A stretch of DNA of 64,000 nt from contig NZ_LR656172.1 of NCBI RefSeq assembly GCF_902168435.1, forward strand, positions 62,001 to 126,000, written 5' to 3'. Of this stretch, positions 36,386 to 45,771 are shown one piece after another; the stretch's first letter is position 1, and every line of letters starts with the position of its first letter. The position numbers and the translations under genes were made by a program. Under the pieces are notes generated by a model. That model worked only from the letters and a program-made list of their open reading frames with translations, searched no databases and was not told the DNA's origin. The DNA comes from Bacillus marasmi (GTDB lineage: Bacteria; Bacillota; Bacilli; Bacillales; Cytobacillaceae).

Positions 36386-36743
36386 AAATACTCACCTTTT
36401 TAAAACAATTACATTACGAGAAGTGAAATTACTCCACGTAGTACACTTCCTAAAAAGGTGATTTCGACAAAAATATTTTCAGGAATTGTAATATAGGGGT
36501 GGTTCTTGGGTTTCCCTAGTTAGTTATCAATGTGTAACAACAGTATTAATATTGGCATTGCTTTGAAAAGGGACAGTTATTTCATATTTTAGGGAACCTA
36601 ACGACAGAATTGGAAGCCACTTGTGCCATCACTAGAGCCGCTTCACCGGTGAATGAACAGGATAACCTTGAACCCCGCTGAATTTAGATTGGCGGGGACA
36701 AAGTTTAATAAATACCTTTACTGTGTTAATTTTCAAATGAATT
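36386..36743. other. Intergenic region with decayed REP and a CCCCGC hairpin
   Basis: GGGGTGGTTCTTGGGTTTCCC near 36496 is a worn REP. Further on CCCCGC...GCGGGG (about 36677-36702) forms a hairpin. No gene is supported. Confidence 0.4.
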
Positions 36744-36897
36744 ATTACCTAATTGAATATTTCGCACAAAAAGCAACACCGTGTTACTCATTTTAGCATC
36801 TATGATTTTCAGTTTGAGCATCAGTAATAATCTATAAAAATATCACTTGAAGAAAAATTGCGTACTACCATGTGGGGGGCAGCACGCAAAAGAATAA

Positions 36898-37653
36898 CTA
36901 AACCTGGTTTTGTTTCTTTGCGTAGAGTTGTCTCATATTCAGGTTCCCAGTAAACATCCAAGAAGCGTTGTGGACAATTCTATCCATCATTGCATCGGCA
37001 TGAACTCCTCCACCAAGGCGTGCGTGCCAGTCTTCCTTCTTGAACTGTGTACAAAATATGGTAGAACTATTTTCATGTCTACGTTCAATCAGTTCAAAGA
37101 GGAAGTGTTGTTCTTCCTCTGATAGATCGTCGAGTAGCCATTCATCAAGAATCAGTAGCTTGTAGTTGGAGAATTTTTTAAGCAGTTTAGATATTCCCAG
37201 TGGTACCAATGTTGCCTCATCACGTAACATCAATAGATCCGGAATTCTGATGTATCTGGTTCTTACCCCGTGTATGCAGGCTTGTTTACCAAGTGCACAC
37301 GCTAGGTAACTCTTCCCTGATCCCGTGAATCCGTGAAATATGACGCTGGAATGCACATCTATGAACTGTACCGTTGAAAGGCTTAAAAGTTTCTCTTTAT
37401 CTAGCCCACGATCAATATAATGAATGTCGTTGAATGAAGCATTCCCAATGCGGAATTTGGCAGACTTTATTAGTCGCTCCACTTTACTGTTGTATTTTCT
37501 CTGATAGACGAAATCGATTGCCATTTTCATGCGATCTTCAAATGACATCGTGGAGTAACCGATATCTTGAGATTGCTGATCAATTGCTTCGATCATTTCA
37601 TTAAGGTTCAATTCACGAAGCTTTCTTCTGGTTTCTTCATTAAGTAGACTCAT
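36898..37653 (-). CDS. istB: IS21 helper ATPase IstB
   Basis: This AAA+ ATPase helps the IstA transposase choose and join the target. Walker A is GFTGSGKSY (about residue 111), Walker B is LLILDEWLL, and the C-terminal part carries IIFCTQFKKEDWH and DRIVHNA. Length 251 aa is normal. The ATG follows the istA stop directly, with a GGAGGTGAC site inside the last istA codons, so translation is coupled. It looks intact. Confidence 0.93.
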   Translation of the reverse strand: MSLLNEETRRKLRELNLNEMIEAIDQQSQDIGYSTMSFEDRMKMAIDFVYQRKYNSKVERLIKSAKFRIGNASFNDIHYIDRGLDKEKLLSLSTVQFIDVHSSVIFHGFTGSGKSYLACALGKQACIHGVRTRYIRIPDLLMLRDEATLVPLGISKLLKKFSNYKLLILDEWLLDDLSEEEQHFLFELIERRHENSSTIFCTQFKKEDWHARLGGGVHADAMMDRIVHNASWMFTGNLNMRQLYAKKQNQV

Positions 37654-39225
37654 CTAATTGTCACCTCCGCCATAATACTGTGATCCGCGGACGTAACCTT
37701 GAACGGTCTGATTTAGTTCCTTAGATTTTATTTCTGCCTTTTTTGACAGAAATAATTGATCCTGATTTGATGATAGGATTGTTTTTAAATTTTTATATCT
37801 TGGCGAACGAATCTTCTCAAGTGCAAGCTCACAAGCTACTTCGAGACGTTCAGTTGAATAAGTTTTGCTTAATCTTAGTACGGATAGAGCTGAATTGTAT
37901 CCTTGTTCTTTGATTCGAACACTCGCGAAGATGCGGTCAATAACTTCACCGGTATTGGGGCCAATGGAATAGGCCCATTTTATTATCCGTTCATCATCCC
38001 ATTTAGCATGTTGGAACTTGTCCGGCATATGTTCTTCGCAAGTGGACCATTTATACTTAAGATAGTCTGGGAACCTTTTGTGGGAGTAAAGTCGTTCGCT
38101 TTTATAGTAGATTTCAACCAGTGATTCCGTGATCTTAAGATCCACTTTTTTGCCTACGTAATTGTATGGCACTGAATATCGGTTGGTTTTGTATGCGACG
38201 TGACAGTCTAGATTTACATTGTGGCCATAAATCCATTCAGCGACTTCATAAGGAGTAGAGGGTAACTCACGTAGGTGTTTACTTTCGATTTCAGTGAATA
38301 TTTCTGCACGACTGCCTTCGCGCTTTTGAAACGCTGCATCGTTAAAGTCTTTTAGCTTATGTGCTACAGCAATCTTTATTTCTTCCAATGAATGGAATTC
38401 TTCATTTCTAAGTTGAGCGATGATTGCAGTCGCTATTTTTCCAACGGTACCTTCAACAGATGCTTTCTGTTTAGGTTTTTTCACACCGGCGGGTGTGATA
38501 GCAGTGAGATAGTGATTTCCAAAGTCTTCATACTTTTCATTTAGGACAATTTCGCCTTGGCGTGGATGACTGATAACACCTGTTTTCAAATTGTCGCAGG
38601 TGACCCTAACGGTTGAACCACCAAAGAACTCGAACATATTTACATTGCATTTCAACCAGGTATTTTGCTTCATATCAAGACACGGCTCGACATACGAATA
38701 CTGGCTGTACGGGAGTGTAGCGACAAACAGATATACTTTAATAATTTCTCCGGTTGTACGATCAACGATGGTCATCGTCGAACCACTCCAGTCAACTTCG
38801 CAAACCATACCAGGCTTGTGACGCAAGTGATTTGTCAGGCTATTTGCGGTTACATATTCAGAATAGCCTTCACAAAATTTTGTGTACCCCATGGATAAAC
38901 TACTTGAGGAGAGGCATTTATCCTTGTATTCGTTCCACAAGAGTTTAAGATTAACCCCTGTTTTCTTGAGTTCTGTATGGATATAGCTGTAATCTGGTGC
39001 CTTGTAAAGCGTTTCTGAAATAAACTTGTCGGGATAGAACATCCGGTAGACTTCTTCGTCTGTTTTGTCCTTGATATCATGGTAAGTAATTCCAAGTTCA
39101 CCTGCAATCTTACAAACATCACCAACAGAGTGTTGAGACATCTTGCGCGTCCGGCAGATTTCTCTCTGCGACATTTGTGCAGCACGAAGCTCTAAAATTA
39201 ACTTCACTTTGATTTTTTTGGCCAT
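37654..39225 (-). CDS. istA: IS21 transposase IstA
   Basis: This is a DDE transposase that cuts and joins IS21 DNA. An N-terminal helix-turn-helix (MSQREICRTRKMSQHSV) is followed by the retroviral-integrase core: Asp in CEVDWSG (about residue 144), Asp in RVTCDNLKTG (about 210) and Glu in KASVEGTVG (about 262). The C-terminal beta-barrel region (NRYSVPYNYVGKKVDL) is also present. 523 aa is full length with no frameshift, so the element may be active. GGAGG is well placed before the ATG. Confidence 0.94.
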   Translation of the reverse strand: MAKKIKVKLILELRAAQMSQREICRTRKMSQHSVGDVCKIAGELGITYHDIKDKTDEEVYRMFYPDKFISETLYKAPDYSYIHTELKKTGVNLKLLWNEYKDKCLSSSSLSMGYTKFCEGYSEYVTANSLTNHLRHKPGMVCEVDWSGSTMTIVDRTTGEIIKVYLFVATLPYSQYSYVEPCLDMKQNTWLKCNVNMFEFFGGSTVRVTCDNLKTGVISHPRQGEIVLNEKYEDFGNHYLTAITPAGVKKPKQKASVEGTVGKIATAIIAQLRNEEFHSLEEIKIAVAHKLKDFNDAAFQKREGSRAEIFTEIESKHLRELPSTPYEVAEWIYGHNVNLDCHVAYKTNRYSVPYNYVGKKVDLKITESLVEIYYKSERLYSHKRFPDYLKYKWSTCEEHMPDKFQHAKWDDERIIKWAYSIGPNTGEVIDRIFASVRIKEQGYNSALSVLRLSKTYSTERLEVACELALEKIRSPRYKNLKTILSSNQDQLFLSKKAEIKSKELNQTVQGYVRGSQYYGGGDN

Positions 39226-39478
39226 TTTCGGCCCTCCTCCCTACAGATTCGTGAGATTTTCTCTCGTACTTAATTCTATAGGAAGCGATGCTTTTATGCG
39301 GATTAGTGATGCTTTTGTGCGAATCATGTCAAAAAGAATACTGATGCTTTTCACCGGATAGGTGTTGCTCAAAAGCGAAACCGTGTTGCCTTAACAGCGA
39401 AATAATTACCTAATCGAGTCAACGTTCTTATTACAGTAACGAAATAAATCGAATTCGATCTCATCTCTTAAGTGTAAT

Positions 39479-40048
39479 TTATTTTAGTGTGTCTTTATGT
39501 TTCTGTTTTTTGATACGGCGTTTCTTGCTTGAGATATTGAGTATGATACGCTTTTTTGCGGGTTCTTGGATGAATGAAGTTGGATTACTGCCAATTTCAA
39601 CGGTAAGTTTTCTTAGTTGTTCTGCAGCTTGGAGTTTGTGATTGAAGGAAGACAGTTTACGTTGAATGTCGAGAGTTTGTCCATTGCTGAACTCAACTCT
39701 AGTTTTTCCTAAATGGGCGGTTGTTCTGATAATATGTATAGGGTTAAACCAAATTGCTTTATCGTTTGTTATGGCTCTATCTGGAAATACACAAATACTT
39801 TGGATTGGATTCACCATTACTGGACACATACTAAATTCACCCAGAATCCATTTGGCAGTCGACTTTGCCCCGCGAAGATCATATCCAATCAATTTTATAC
39901 TATCCTCAAGAATCTCTAGCGGAGAGCGATCAACAAGAAAACTTCGGTCAACTTGGTGTACTTTTGAAATTAACTTTCCATTTTGATCATATAGGCCTTC
40001 AATGAACATCGTATACTGATTGATAATATAAAATTTTTCCATTAGCAA
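39479..40048 (-). CDS. comK: ComK-family competence transcription factor
   Basis: ComK activates the late competence genes for DNA uptake by binding K-boxes as a tetramer. The product is divergent but follows the family along its length: YIINQYTMFIEG at the N-terminus, DRSPLEILEDS, CPVMVNPIQSICVFP, AIWFNPIHI, TRVEFSNGQTL and SSFNHKLQAAEQLRKLT. The C-terminus is very basic. The ORF is open from 40093; the TTG at 40048 has AAAGGAG at 8 bp, the ATG at 40042 at 14 bp. It lies between an IS21 and a small XRE gene in repeat-rich DNA, and a second 3' fragment occurs at 40885, so the usual chromosomal copy may be elsewhere. Confidence 0.8.
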   Translation of the reverse strand: MLMEKFYIINQYTMFIEGLYDQNGKLISKVHQVDRSFLVDRSPLEILEDSIKLIGYDLRGAKSTAKWILGEFSMCPVMVNPIQSICVFPDRAITNDKAIWFNPIHIIRTTAHLGKTRVEFSNGQTLDIQRKLSSFNHKLQAAEQLRKLTVEIGSNPTSFIQEPAKKRIILNISSKKRRIKKQKHKDTLK

Positions 40049-40203
40049 TACATCGTCTCCTTTGGTATGTGTTAATTGAATTTCCAAAAACAATAGTAAC
40101 CATAATCAATTGGGAGTTCTACAATGTGTTGATTTTTTTCATCACCTCCTTTCGATACTCTAATATCTTAAGATTGAAGAAAAATAGGGAACTAGTAATT
40201 ATG

Positions 40204-40503
40204 TTAGCGCTTACGATAATGGGGTACATCTAAATAGTTGCTGGAAGTTGATGAGTAGTTTTCGCGATTCCAATTTATTTCTTTTTCAATTTCCTTTATG
40301 AATTCATATGGTTTCATTCCAAGCCCTTTTGATAGGTAAAATAATGTAGTAAGATTAGGTGATTTCCTATCTGATTCATAATAAGTAATAGACCTGGATG
40401 CAACCTTACTGCGAAATGCCAACTCCTCCTGGGATAAGTTTTTCTTTTTCCTAAGTCTCATCAATACCTTGCTGATTTGAATAGTTTCTCTGTTCCTCAA
40501 CAA
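40204..40503 (-). CDS. Small XRE-family transcriptional regulator
   Basis: A Cro/C1 helix-turn-helix protein (residues about 10-66: LSQEELAFRSKVASRSITYYES) with a Ser/Tyr/Arg-rich tail. The TTG start has AAAGGGG 6 bp upstream. It lies 110 bp upstream of the ComK-like gene on the same strand, so it may be co-transcribed with it or regulate it; this is inference from position. It resembles the XRE protein at 36131 in its second half. Confidence 0.85.
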   Translation of the reverse strand: MLRNRETIQISKVLMRLRKKKNLSQEELAFRSKVASRSITYYESDRKSPNLTTLFYLSKGLGMKPYEFIKEIEKEINWNRENYSSTSSNYLDVPHYRKR

Positions 40504-40612
40504 AAATTCCCCTTTTAGTCTATTACATACTGATTGCTAAATATCCGCCAAGAACTTTAGTTCGGAATTTCAGAATTGACAATTAATTGTAACTTGATAT
40601 TCAGAAATTTGA

Positions 40613-40660
40613 AACAAAGGGACGGTTCTGGTGTTTACCTAAATATTTACAGTTGTTTCG
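40613..40660. repeat. Isolated worn REP
   Basis: GAAACAAAGGGACGGTTCTGGTGTTTACC followed by TAAATATTTACAGTTG is a REP head with several changes. It stands upstream of the XRE gene and heads no recognisable module. Confidence 0.7.
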
Positions 40661-40884
40661 AGAATTAATAAATAGCGCACCATACGGTGCGCATGAAAGC
40701 ATAATATCAAAAAATATTTTAAGACATCTAAAGAATCTCCTTATGGATATAAGCAGTTCCTATATATTCATATCCTATTTCTATATTGTGCTATTAAACT
40801 GGTGATTACATCCAATAGATTTTACCATCCTCAAGTATAAAACACTTAATCCAGACACCTAATCATCTGATATTAAATTACTAT

Positions 40885-41006
40885 TTAACTTGGTGTTTTT
40901 TGGTTGAGATATTGAGGAGGATGCATGTTAATGTGCTTCTTGGATGAATGAAGTAGGATTTTTACCTATTTCAATAGTAAGTTTTCTTAGTTGTTCTGCA
41001 ACTTGA
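40885..41006 (-). pseudogene. Second comK-like 3' fragment
   Basis: Read on the minus strand this encodes QVAEQLRKLTIEIG, then KNPTSFIQEAH and a stop, matching LQAAEQLRKLTVEIG, SNPTSFIQEP of the ComK-like gene at 39479. Only the last 30 or so codons are left. The upstream part ends exactly at a GGGACA-type repeat at 41006, which has replaced the rest of the gene. The non-coding DNA beyond the stop is also related to that of the intact copy. Confidence 0.75.
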
Positions 41007-41235
41007 GGGACAAGGGGACAGTTCATTCACTGTCCAACCATCTTTTGGTATTTCGTTAGTTAGCTGAATGAATCATGTCCCAATCAATTACTATTTTCGA
41101 TATTTTTTGCGGAATTTTTAGCAATAGTGAGGAGCATAGGGGTGCTTCCTCTGCATTTTGGACATTGGATCCATCAGTATACGGACAGTTTGTAACGTCA
41201 ATTACAGGAGGGACATGGGGACAGCACCACATTCC
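41006..41235. repeat. GGGACA/TGTCCC module without REP head
   Basis: It starts GGGACAAGGGGACAG, goes through CACTGTCCAACCATC and GAATCATGTCCC to CGGACAGTTTG, and ends with GGAGGGACATGGGGACAGC. It is a diverged relative of the modules at 31901 and 35142, lacks the 84-residue ORF, and cuts the comK fragment on its left. Confidence 0.8.
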
Positions 41236-41421
41236 ACCCCGGGCCCGGGGCGAGGGATATACCATATGGATCTCTAAGTTACGATTTAAATTCCAAACAA
41301 TTTCTTAAAACTTAGTGCAAAGGACACACAGGAATTACAAAACATTACTAATGAAGGAAAAGGATTTTTTGTGTTTTGGTTTTGTCGAAAATTTTGGCAT
41401 CATATGTCGTATGTTTTATTG

Positions 41422-41450
41422 TTTACAATTTACGATCGAATGCTATACTA
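41422..41450 (+). promoter_or_regulatory. Candidate sigma-A promoter
   Basis: TTTACA and TATACT are separated by about 16 bp, close to consensus. A plus-strand terminator-like hairpin (AAAAAGTCCTC/GAGGGCTTTTT, 41666-41697) follows about 220 bp later. Any transcript between them would be short; I see no good plus-strand protein in it. Confidence 0.4.
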
Positions 41451-41576
41451 ATAGTGGATATAGATTTTCTCACGAAGCCGAGTCGTGTCGTCTTCGCGTA
41501 TTTTATTTACATCGTTACGAATTTCGTATGGGTCAGAACCATTCGAAAATCCAAGCTCAAATTGTTCAAGAAACAT
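41448..41576 (-). CDS. Possible 42-aa protein
   Basis: The minus strand encodes a 42-residue product starting MFLEQFELGF and ending REKIYIHY. The amino-acid mix is protein-like (acidic and basic residues mixed, no odd runs), unlike the shadows around it. An in-frame stop stands just upstream of the ATG, and the ribosome site is weak. It could be a real short protein or the tail of a decayed gene. Confidence 0.25.
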   Translation of the reverse strand: MFLEQFELGFSNGSDPYEIRNDVNKIREDDTTRLREKIYIHY

Positions 41577-41891
41577 TGCGTATTATCCCAATAGGGAGTT
41601 GGAATCCTTTCTTTGACCGGAAGGGAGTTCAATCGGAGTTGGTATCATTGTTTGAACCAACCAAAAAAAGTCCTCCTGACTAGAGGGCTTTTTTTCGTTC
41701 TTACATATACATATTAGGGAAGGACCGTTCCCCTTCTCATACTGTCCCATCTGTTCGAGTCGTGATTTTCGTGGCAAGTGGCATACTGTGTTTCCAGCCT
41801 TAAGTGGGTGACTAGACCTCTCAAAACGTACTTTGCAGCTTTACGGCTCGTATAATTGGGGTAATAAATCCTTATAATATGTTTAGTTCTT

Positions 41892-42110
41892 CTACTTCTT
41901 TGCTATTTCTTGGAATATCGGTACCACTGGTACGAGTTGAGTTACGTCAACTCCACATATAAGTGCGATGGCAAGGGCTCCTATTGCTGTGACTAGTAGC
42001 ATTAGGGGCATCCAAGCTTTTACAAGCTCGGCCCGGCCTTGTGCTCGGGTTTTGTAAGCACTGGCTTCCTTTAGGGAAGTGTTTTTCTTACTGGATATAT
42101 TTTTCCTCAT
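41892..42110 (-). CDS. Small single-pass membrane protein, 72 aa
   Basis: I do not recognise the family. A basic N-terminus (about 30 residues, MRKNISSKKNTS) leads to one hydrophobic segment (about 32-58, WMPLMLLVTAIGALAIALI) and a short tail. The ATG has a strong AAAGGAGG site 9 bp upstream, which makes translation likely. It stands alone in repeat-rich DNA. Bases 41577-41891 and 42111-42600 hold no other gene that I can support. Confidence 0.6.
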   Translation of the reverse strand: MRKNISSKKNTSLKEASAYKTRAQGRAELVKAWMPLMLLVTAIGALAIALICGVDVTQLVPVVPIFQEIAKK

Positions 42111-42610
42111 TTAGCCCATCCTCCTTTCATGAAGATGAAGATGGGCACCTACCGTTATTTATTTTACCATATTATAGTATTAATGTACGAGAACTTTTAG
42201 GATGGGTTAATTAGCAATATTTTCGACATGAGTGCTCTTCGGAAGCTCCCACTTCTTAATTTCTAGAAAACTTTTATGCAGAGAAATTAAATTTGTCCTT
42301 CGATGTTGTTGTTCATTTAATTCTCTTAAAGAAAGGGACGTGCGTGTCCTACCATTTTTGGATGATCTTATAGGTCAATCCAGTTCATGAGACCAGGTTC
42401 ATCTTCCCGAAGGATATAGGGAATCGGTTGATGTCCGCCCCCCGGGACGAGGGACCTGTGGATCTCATGTGTCCTGACGGCCGAATCGTTTATGATTTAA
42501 AGTTTGGGTTGCAAGTCACTACTGAACAAAATGATATGATGGCTTGGCGGTTGAGGGAAAAGAGCAACCCTCGTAAACGTAAGAAAAAAATAGAAAGTGG
42601 TAATCAGGAT

Positions 42611-42665
42611 ACCCCACCAAGTAACTGTATTTTTATTATACAGCTACTTGGTGGGGTGTTTTTTG
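42611..42665 (+). terminator. Strong Rho-independent terminator
   Basis: ACCCCACCAAGTA and the matching TACTTGGTGGGGT close a 30-bp loop with an inner CTGT/ACAG stem, followed by GTTTTTTG. It lies in front of the decayed gene at 42746 and insulates the accessory island from the repeats upstream. What it terminates is not clear. Confidence 0.85.
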
Positions 42666-42745
42666 TATGCGATGTTAGTCAAATTTTATGAAATTGTGAT
42701 AGGGTAAAAGTATCTAATAGCTAGTCCGAATTGGGAGGCAATTAA

Positions 42746-43723
42746 TATGCACAATGTATCCAATGATAAGGCAGTAAAAATAGGTGCTACGACTTTTTCA
42801 GAGCTTAATTATAAGGAAAGCGATATAGAGGAATTATTACGGAAGAATATCAAAATGATATGGACGAAGAAGAATCGATGCTGATCGTTGGTAAACAAGT
42901 ACGAAACTCCTAGCATGGGATCAGTGAACTTACCGCCGTTGATAATAAGGAGAATATCGTGTTGGTTAAGATAAAACGAGATCGCAAAGACATTGAAGGG
43001 AGAAAGGAAACCTTTGAATTTCAGGCCATTCGGTATGCGGCCAGCTATGCAACAATAGAGGATCCAGAGGATTTAATGAATAGAATATAAGCCCCCTACA
43101 TCGAGAAATATCGGAATGAATTTGAAAGCGGCCCTTTAACCAGTGTGGAACTTGGGACTCGGAAGTTAATGGAGTTTTTACGGGTAAATGGTGCGGAAAG
43201 CAACCTTAATAAGAATCAAAAAATCATACTAGTAGCTTCCGATTATGATGAGCAAACTTTATCGGCGGTTGCCTGGTTAAACAGTAATAATGTTGATATC
43301 ACCTGTTTTAAAATGATTCCTTACAAGATACAGGATGAAGTGTACATAAATATTGAAAAGATTTTGCCAGTTAATACATATAAAGATTACTACGTTAATT
43401 TCTTAGACAGCCCGATAAAAGGCAGCTCACAGAAAAAAGGCTTCACACGGAGAACACTGCCTAAAATTAATGAAATGCTCGAATGGGGCGTTGTTAAAGC
43501 TGGGGATATAATTGTTGCAAAAGGCCGGGATGATGAAGGCACCCTTTTGCCTAATGGGAACGTAGAGGTTAATGGCGAAGAAATCTCTATGCAGAAATGG
43601 TTAAAAGAGCTGTTTGGCTGGAACAGCATCCAAACCTATGTGTTTGCTGTTCATAAGGAGACGGGGAAGACGCTTTCTCAGATACGGGAAGAATATATGG
43701 AAAAGGAACAGGAAGAGGTGTAA
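42746..43723 (+). pseudogene. Decayed gene of unknown (possibly nuclease-like) function
   Basis: The gene starts at an ATG after GGGAGG and reads MHNVSNDKAVKIG, then loses frame near residue 37. In the shifted frame a sensible protein goes on (ELTAVDNKENIVLVKIKR, FEFQAIRYAASYA, PYIEKYRNEFE) but is broken by a TAG near 42912 and a TAA near 43090. From 43145 it is open to 43723. The E...VLVKIKR...FELQAIRYA layout recalls PD-(D/E)XK-like proteins that bind through KIKR, but I do not name a family. At least three lesions make it a pseudogene unless the C-terminal part is used alone. Confidence 0.7.
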
Positions 43724-43731
43724 TCTAAACT

Positions 43732-45522
43732 TTGGAAAAAGAAGAGTTCCAGATGATAAGTGAGTTTATCATTTACAAATATAATGAGGCTGCAAGTTTA
43801 GAGGCTTTATTAATCAATTCGTATATTGATTTGGGTAAATATTCCGTTGATTTGTTGTTGGATAATATAAGTGGAATTACAATAAATCATCTAAAGGAAT
43901 ATGCGAGTAAAATCTTAAGAGAAAATTTGCATATAAAAACTGATGAAGATTTCTATAGTAAGTTCTGTAGGGATATAATAAGATTTAGCGATTTACCGAA
44001 AAATACACATAGAAAATTACTCCTCGAGTATGAAAGTACTAAAGAAAAGATTAACAAAATAATATCTACTATTGATAACAGGATAAACACTATTCAAGGA
44101 GATATGTTGCAATTAGAAAATGAAAAGGCTGATATTGTTAATAGGAATAATCTTAACAATGATATTATGAAAAATTTAGCAGCATATGAAAATGAGCTAT
44201 TAAATAATATCAGAAAATCGAAGGAATTATATGCTGAAAAGGAAACACTGGAGTATTCAAGGGATTTTCTAATAAGAGAACTTGATGTGTTTGCTGATGA
44301 AACAAATGAATATGAGATCAAACATAGATTGAAGAAATATGCTTTTGATATATCACGTCGGGATGACAGCTTGATTACAGCTGAAATGAAATTTGCTTAT
44401 TACAATGATGTATTAGATATTACGGAAAGTAATATAAAAAATGTTTTGGTTCCTTTTTTTAAGGTGAAAGTCTATAAAGAGATAGAGGATGTACGTCGAT
44501 ATGGATACAAGGAATCTTATTTATCTTCTAAAGACGAATGGCTTAGAAAGTGCGAGGAAAAGATTAAGTCAATTCCAAAACCGGATGAACTAATAAATTT
44601 GAAGCAAAATAATAATGAGCTATATAGAAAAAGACTTCAGGCATTCATAAAAGAAAATAACGTAGTTGAATTCATTAAAACTGAACTTAAACGTAGTTAT
44701 TGTGTCCGAGAACGGAAAGGCATACTATTGAAAGTTTTGGACTTTTTCCAGGAAGAAGACTATATCATTTTTAATAATATCGCACCCGTTCAAATTGAAG
44801 GTCTTTTTAGCGATTTTCTTATGGATGCAACTATGACCCAAAGGTTTAAGGATTTGAGGGTATTTGAAAACGCTGTTCTTAGGGAGAAAATACAGTACTT
44901 AGAAAATCTAGACACAGGCATTTATCCGGAAGCGGTTTTACATTTCAAATACTACTATAATCATTTCATAAGAAATCCTATTGCTCACGGGGATTATCAT
45001 AAAAACATCTCTAGTGAATATGAAGAAGTATTTGCATTAGAATTATTATTGGACCTAAACTTTTTGGTATATATGATTTCTCGACAAGCGGAGAGTAATA
45101 AAATTATTGAATTTATAACTGGTTTTTACCACTCTAAAGAAAAACCAGAAGCAAGGTATAGGGTGTTGCTTTCTGAGCTGAATGCTGGTCGACTACATTC
45201 AAGTTTTGATAGTGTGTACACACCCGACCCATTGAAGTCGGTATATTGGATAACAAATAAATTTTTTGACGAAATTTATGTTAATGCAGGAATAGTTGAT
45301 GAAGTCGCGGTTATTAGAAAAGATTTATGTTCTGTTGGATTTTGGACTTATGTAGAAGAATATTTGAATGCTTATGGGACAAAGAATATTCATGAAGTGA
45401 CCATCGACGTGAATTTCATTTATAGAGTGAAATCATTATTTTCCTACATTAGGGAAAATAATTTAGATGCGTTGACCGTATTAGCAAGTGTTCACGATAG
45501 ACTAAAAAGTATGGAAATTTAG
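43732..45522 (+). CDS. Large unknown protein with coiled coil and HEPN-type RNPIAH motif
   Basis: I do not recognise the whole protein. It is 596 aa, cytoplasmic, with a long coiled coil (about residues 95-200) and helical domains. Residues 414-419 read RNPIAH, the Rx4H motif with a polar residue after Arg that marks HEPN ribonucleases, set between hydrophobic helices as in that fold. Such proteins are often toxins or defence effectors. The TTG start is weakly supported; an ATG at 43753 is an alternative. It follows the decayed gene after 8 bp and precedes the AAA/subtilase operon. Confidence 0.6.
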   Translation: MEKEEFQMISEFIIYKYNEAASLEALLINSYIDLGKYSVDLLLDNISGITINHLKEYASKILRENLHIKTDEDFYSKFCRDIIRFSDLPKNTHRKLLLEYESTKEKINKIISTIDNRINTIQGDMLQLENEKADIVNRNNLNNDIMKNLAAYENELLNNIRKSKELYAEKETLEYSRDFLIRELDVFADETNEYEIKHRLKKYAFDISRRDDSLITAEMKFAYYNDVLDITESNIKNVLVPFFKVKVYKEIEDVRRYGYKESYLSSKDEWLRKCEEKIKSIPKPDELINLKQNNNELYRKRLQAFIKENNVVEFIKTELKRSYCVRERKGILLKVLDFFQEEDYIIFNNIAPVQIEGLFSDFLMDATMTQRFKDLRVFENAVLREKIQYLENLDTGIYPEAVLHFKYYYNHFIRNPIAHGDYHKNISSEYEEVFALELLLDLNFLVYMISRQAESNKIIEFITGFYHSKEKPEARYRVLLSELNAGRLHSSFDSVYTPDPLKSVYWITNKFFDEIYVNAGIVDEVAVIRKDLCSVGFWTYVEEYLNAYGTKNIHEVTIDVNFIYRVKSLFSYIRENNLDALTVLASVHDRLKSMEI

Positions 45523-45686
45523 ACTCATACAATGTTACATTGCCTTCTTATCAAGTGTATATAATGATGTGCAGTAATCTTACGGAAAGTCGCATAAGGG
45601 TGTACACATTTGTTTTAATAATCTTTGTTTCGGGAATAACGTGGACATCCTCTGGCAACAAAATGCCAACTTCAAAAAACAATTTT

Positions 45687-45731
45687 ATGAGCCTTATTTC
45701 TCGCATTGGAGAAGTGGGGCTCATTTTTTGT
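45687..45731 (+). terminator. Terminator after the HEPN-motif gene
   Basis: ATGAGCC (45687-45693) pairs with GGCTCAT (45718-45724) around an inner TTCTC/GAGAA stem, then TTTTTTG. It separates the HEPN-motif gene from the ATPase/subtilase operon. Confidence 0.8.
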
Positions 45732-45771
45732 TGCTAAATTGGGTAATATTATTGTTAATTCTAAAATATAG

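Larger units (their letters stand above)
36758..39404 (-). mobile_element. IS21-family insertion sequence, apparently intact
   Basis: The element holds istA and istB in order with translational coupling. Its ends are imperfect inverted repeats: TATTTCGC followed by a 4-6 bp gap and GCAACAC on the left (36758 on), and the complement of the same on the right (to 39404). Inside both ends, AGCATCA-type words recur (GATGCTTTT three times on the right), matching the multiple end repeats of IS21. ATTACCTAAT stands directly outside the right end and 4 bp outside the left end (36744-36753 and 39405-39414), a possible target duplication. Confidence 0.8.

Noticed and set aside
38591-38948. Plus-strand ORFs opposite istA
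   Set aside because: They are shadows of an intact transposase with complete catalytic motifs.
41315-41683. 122-aa plus-strand ORF ending at a terminator-like hairpin
   Set aside because: Its composition is erratic, with no ribosome site; the minus strand reads better over part of it.
42428-42691. 87-aa ORF
   Set aside because: It runs through a repeat word and the whole stem of a strong terminator.
45540-45737. 65-aa ORF between the HEPN-motif gene and the ATPase
   Set aside because: It crosses the terminator hairpin and lacks a ribosome site.
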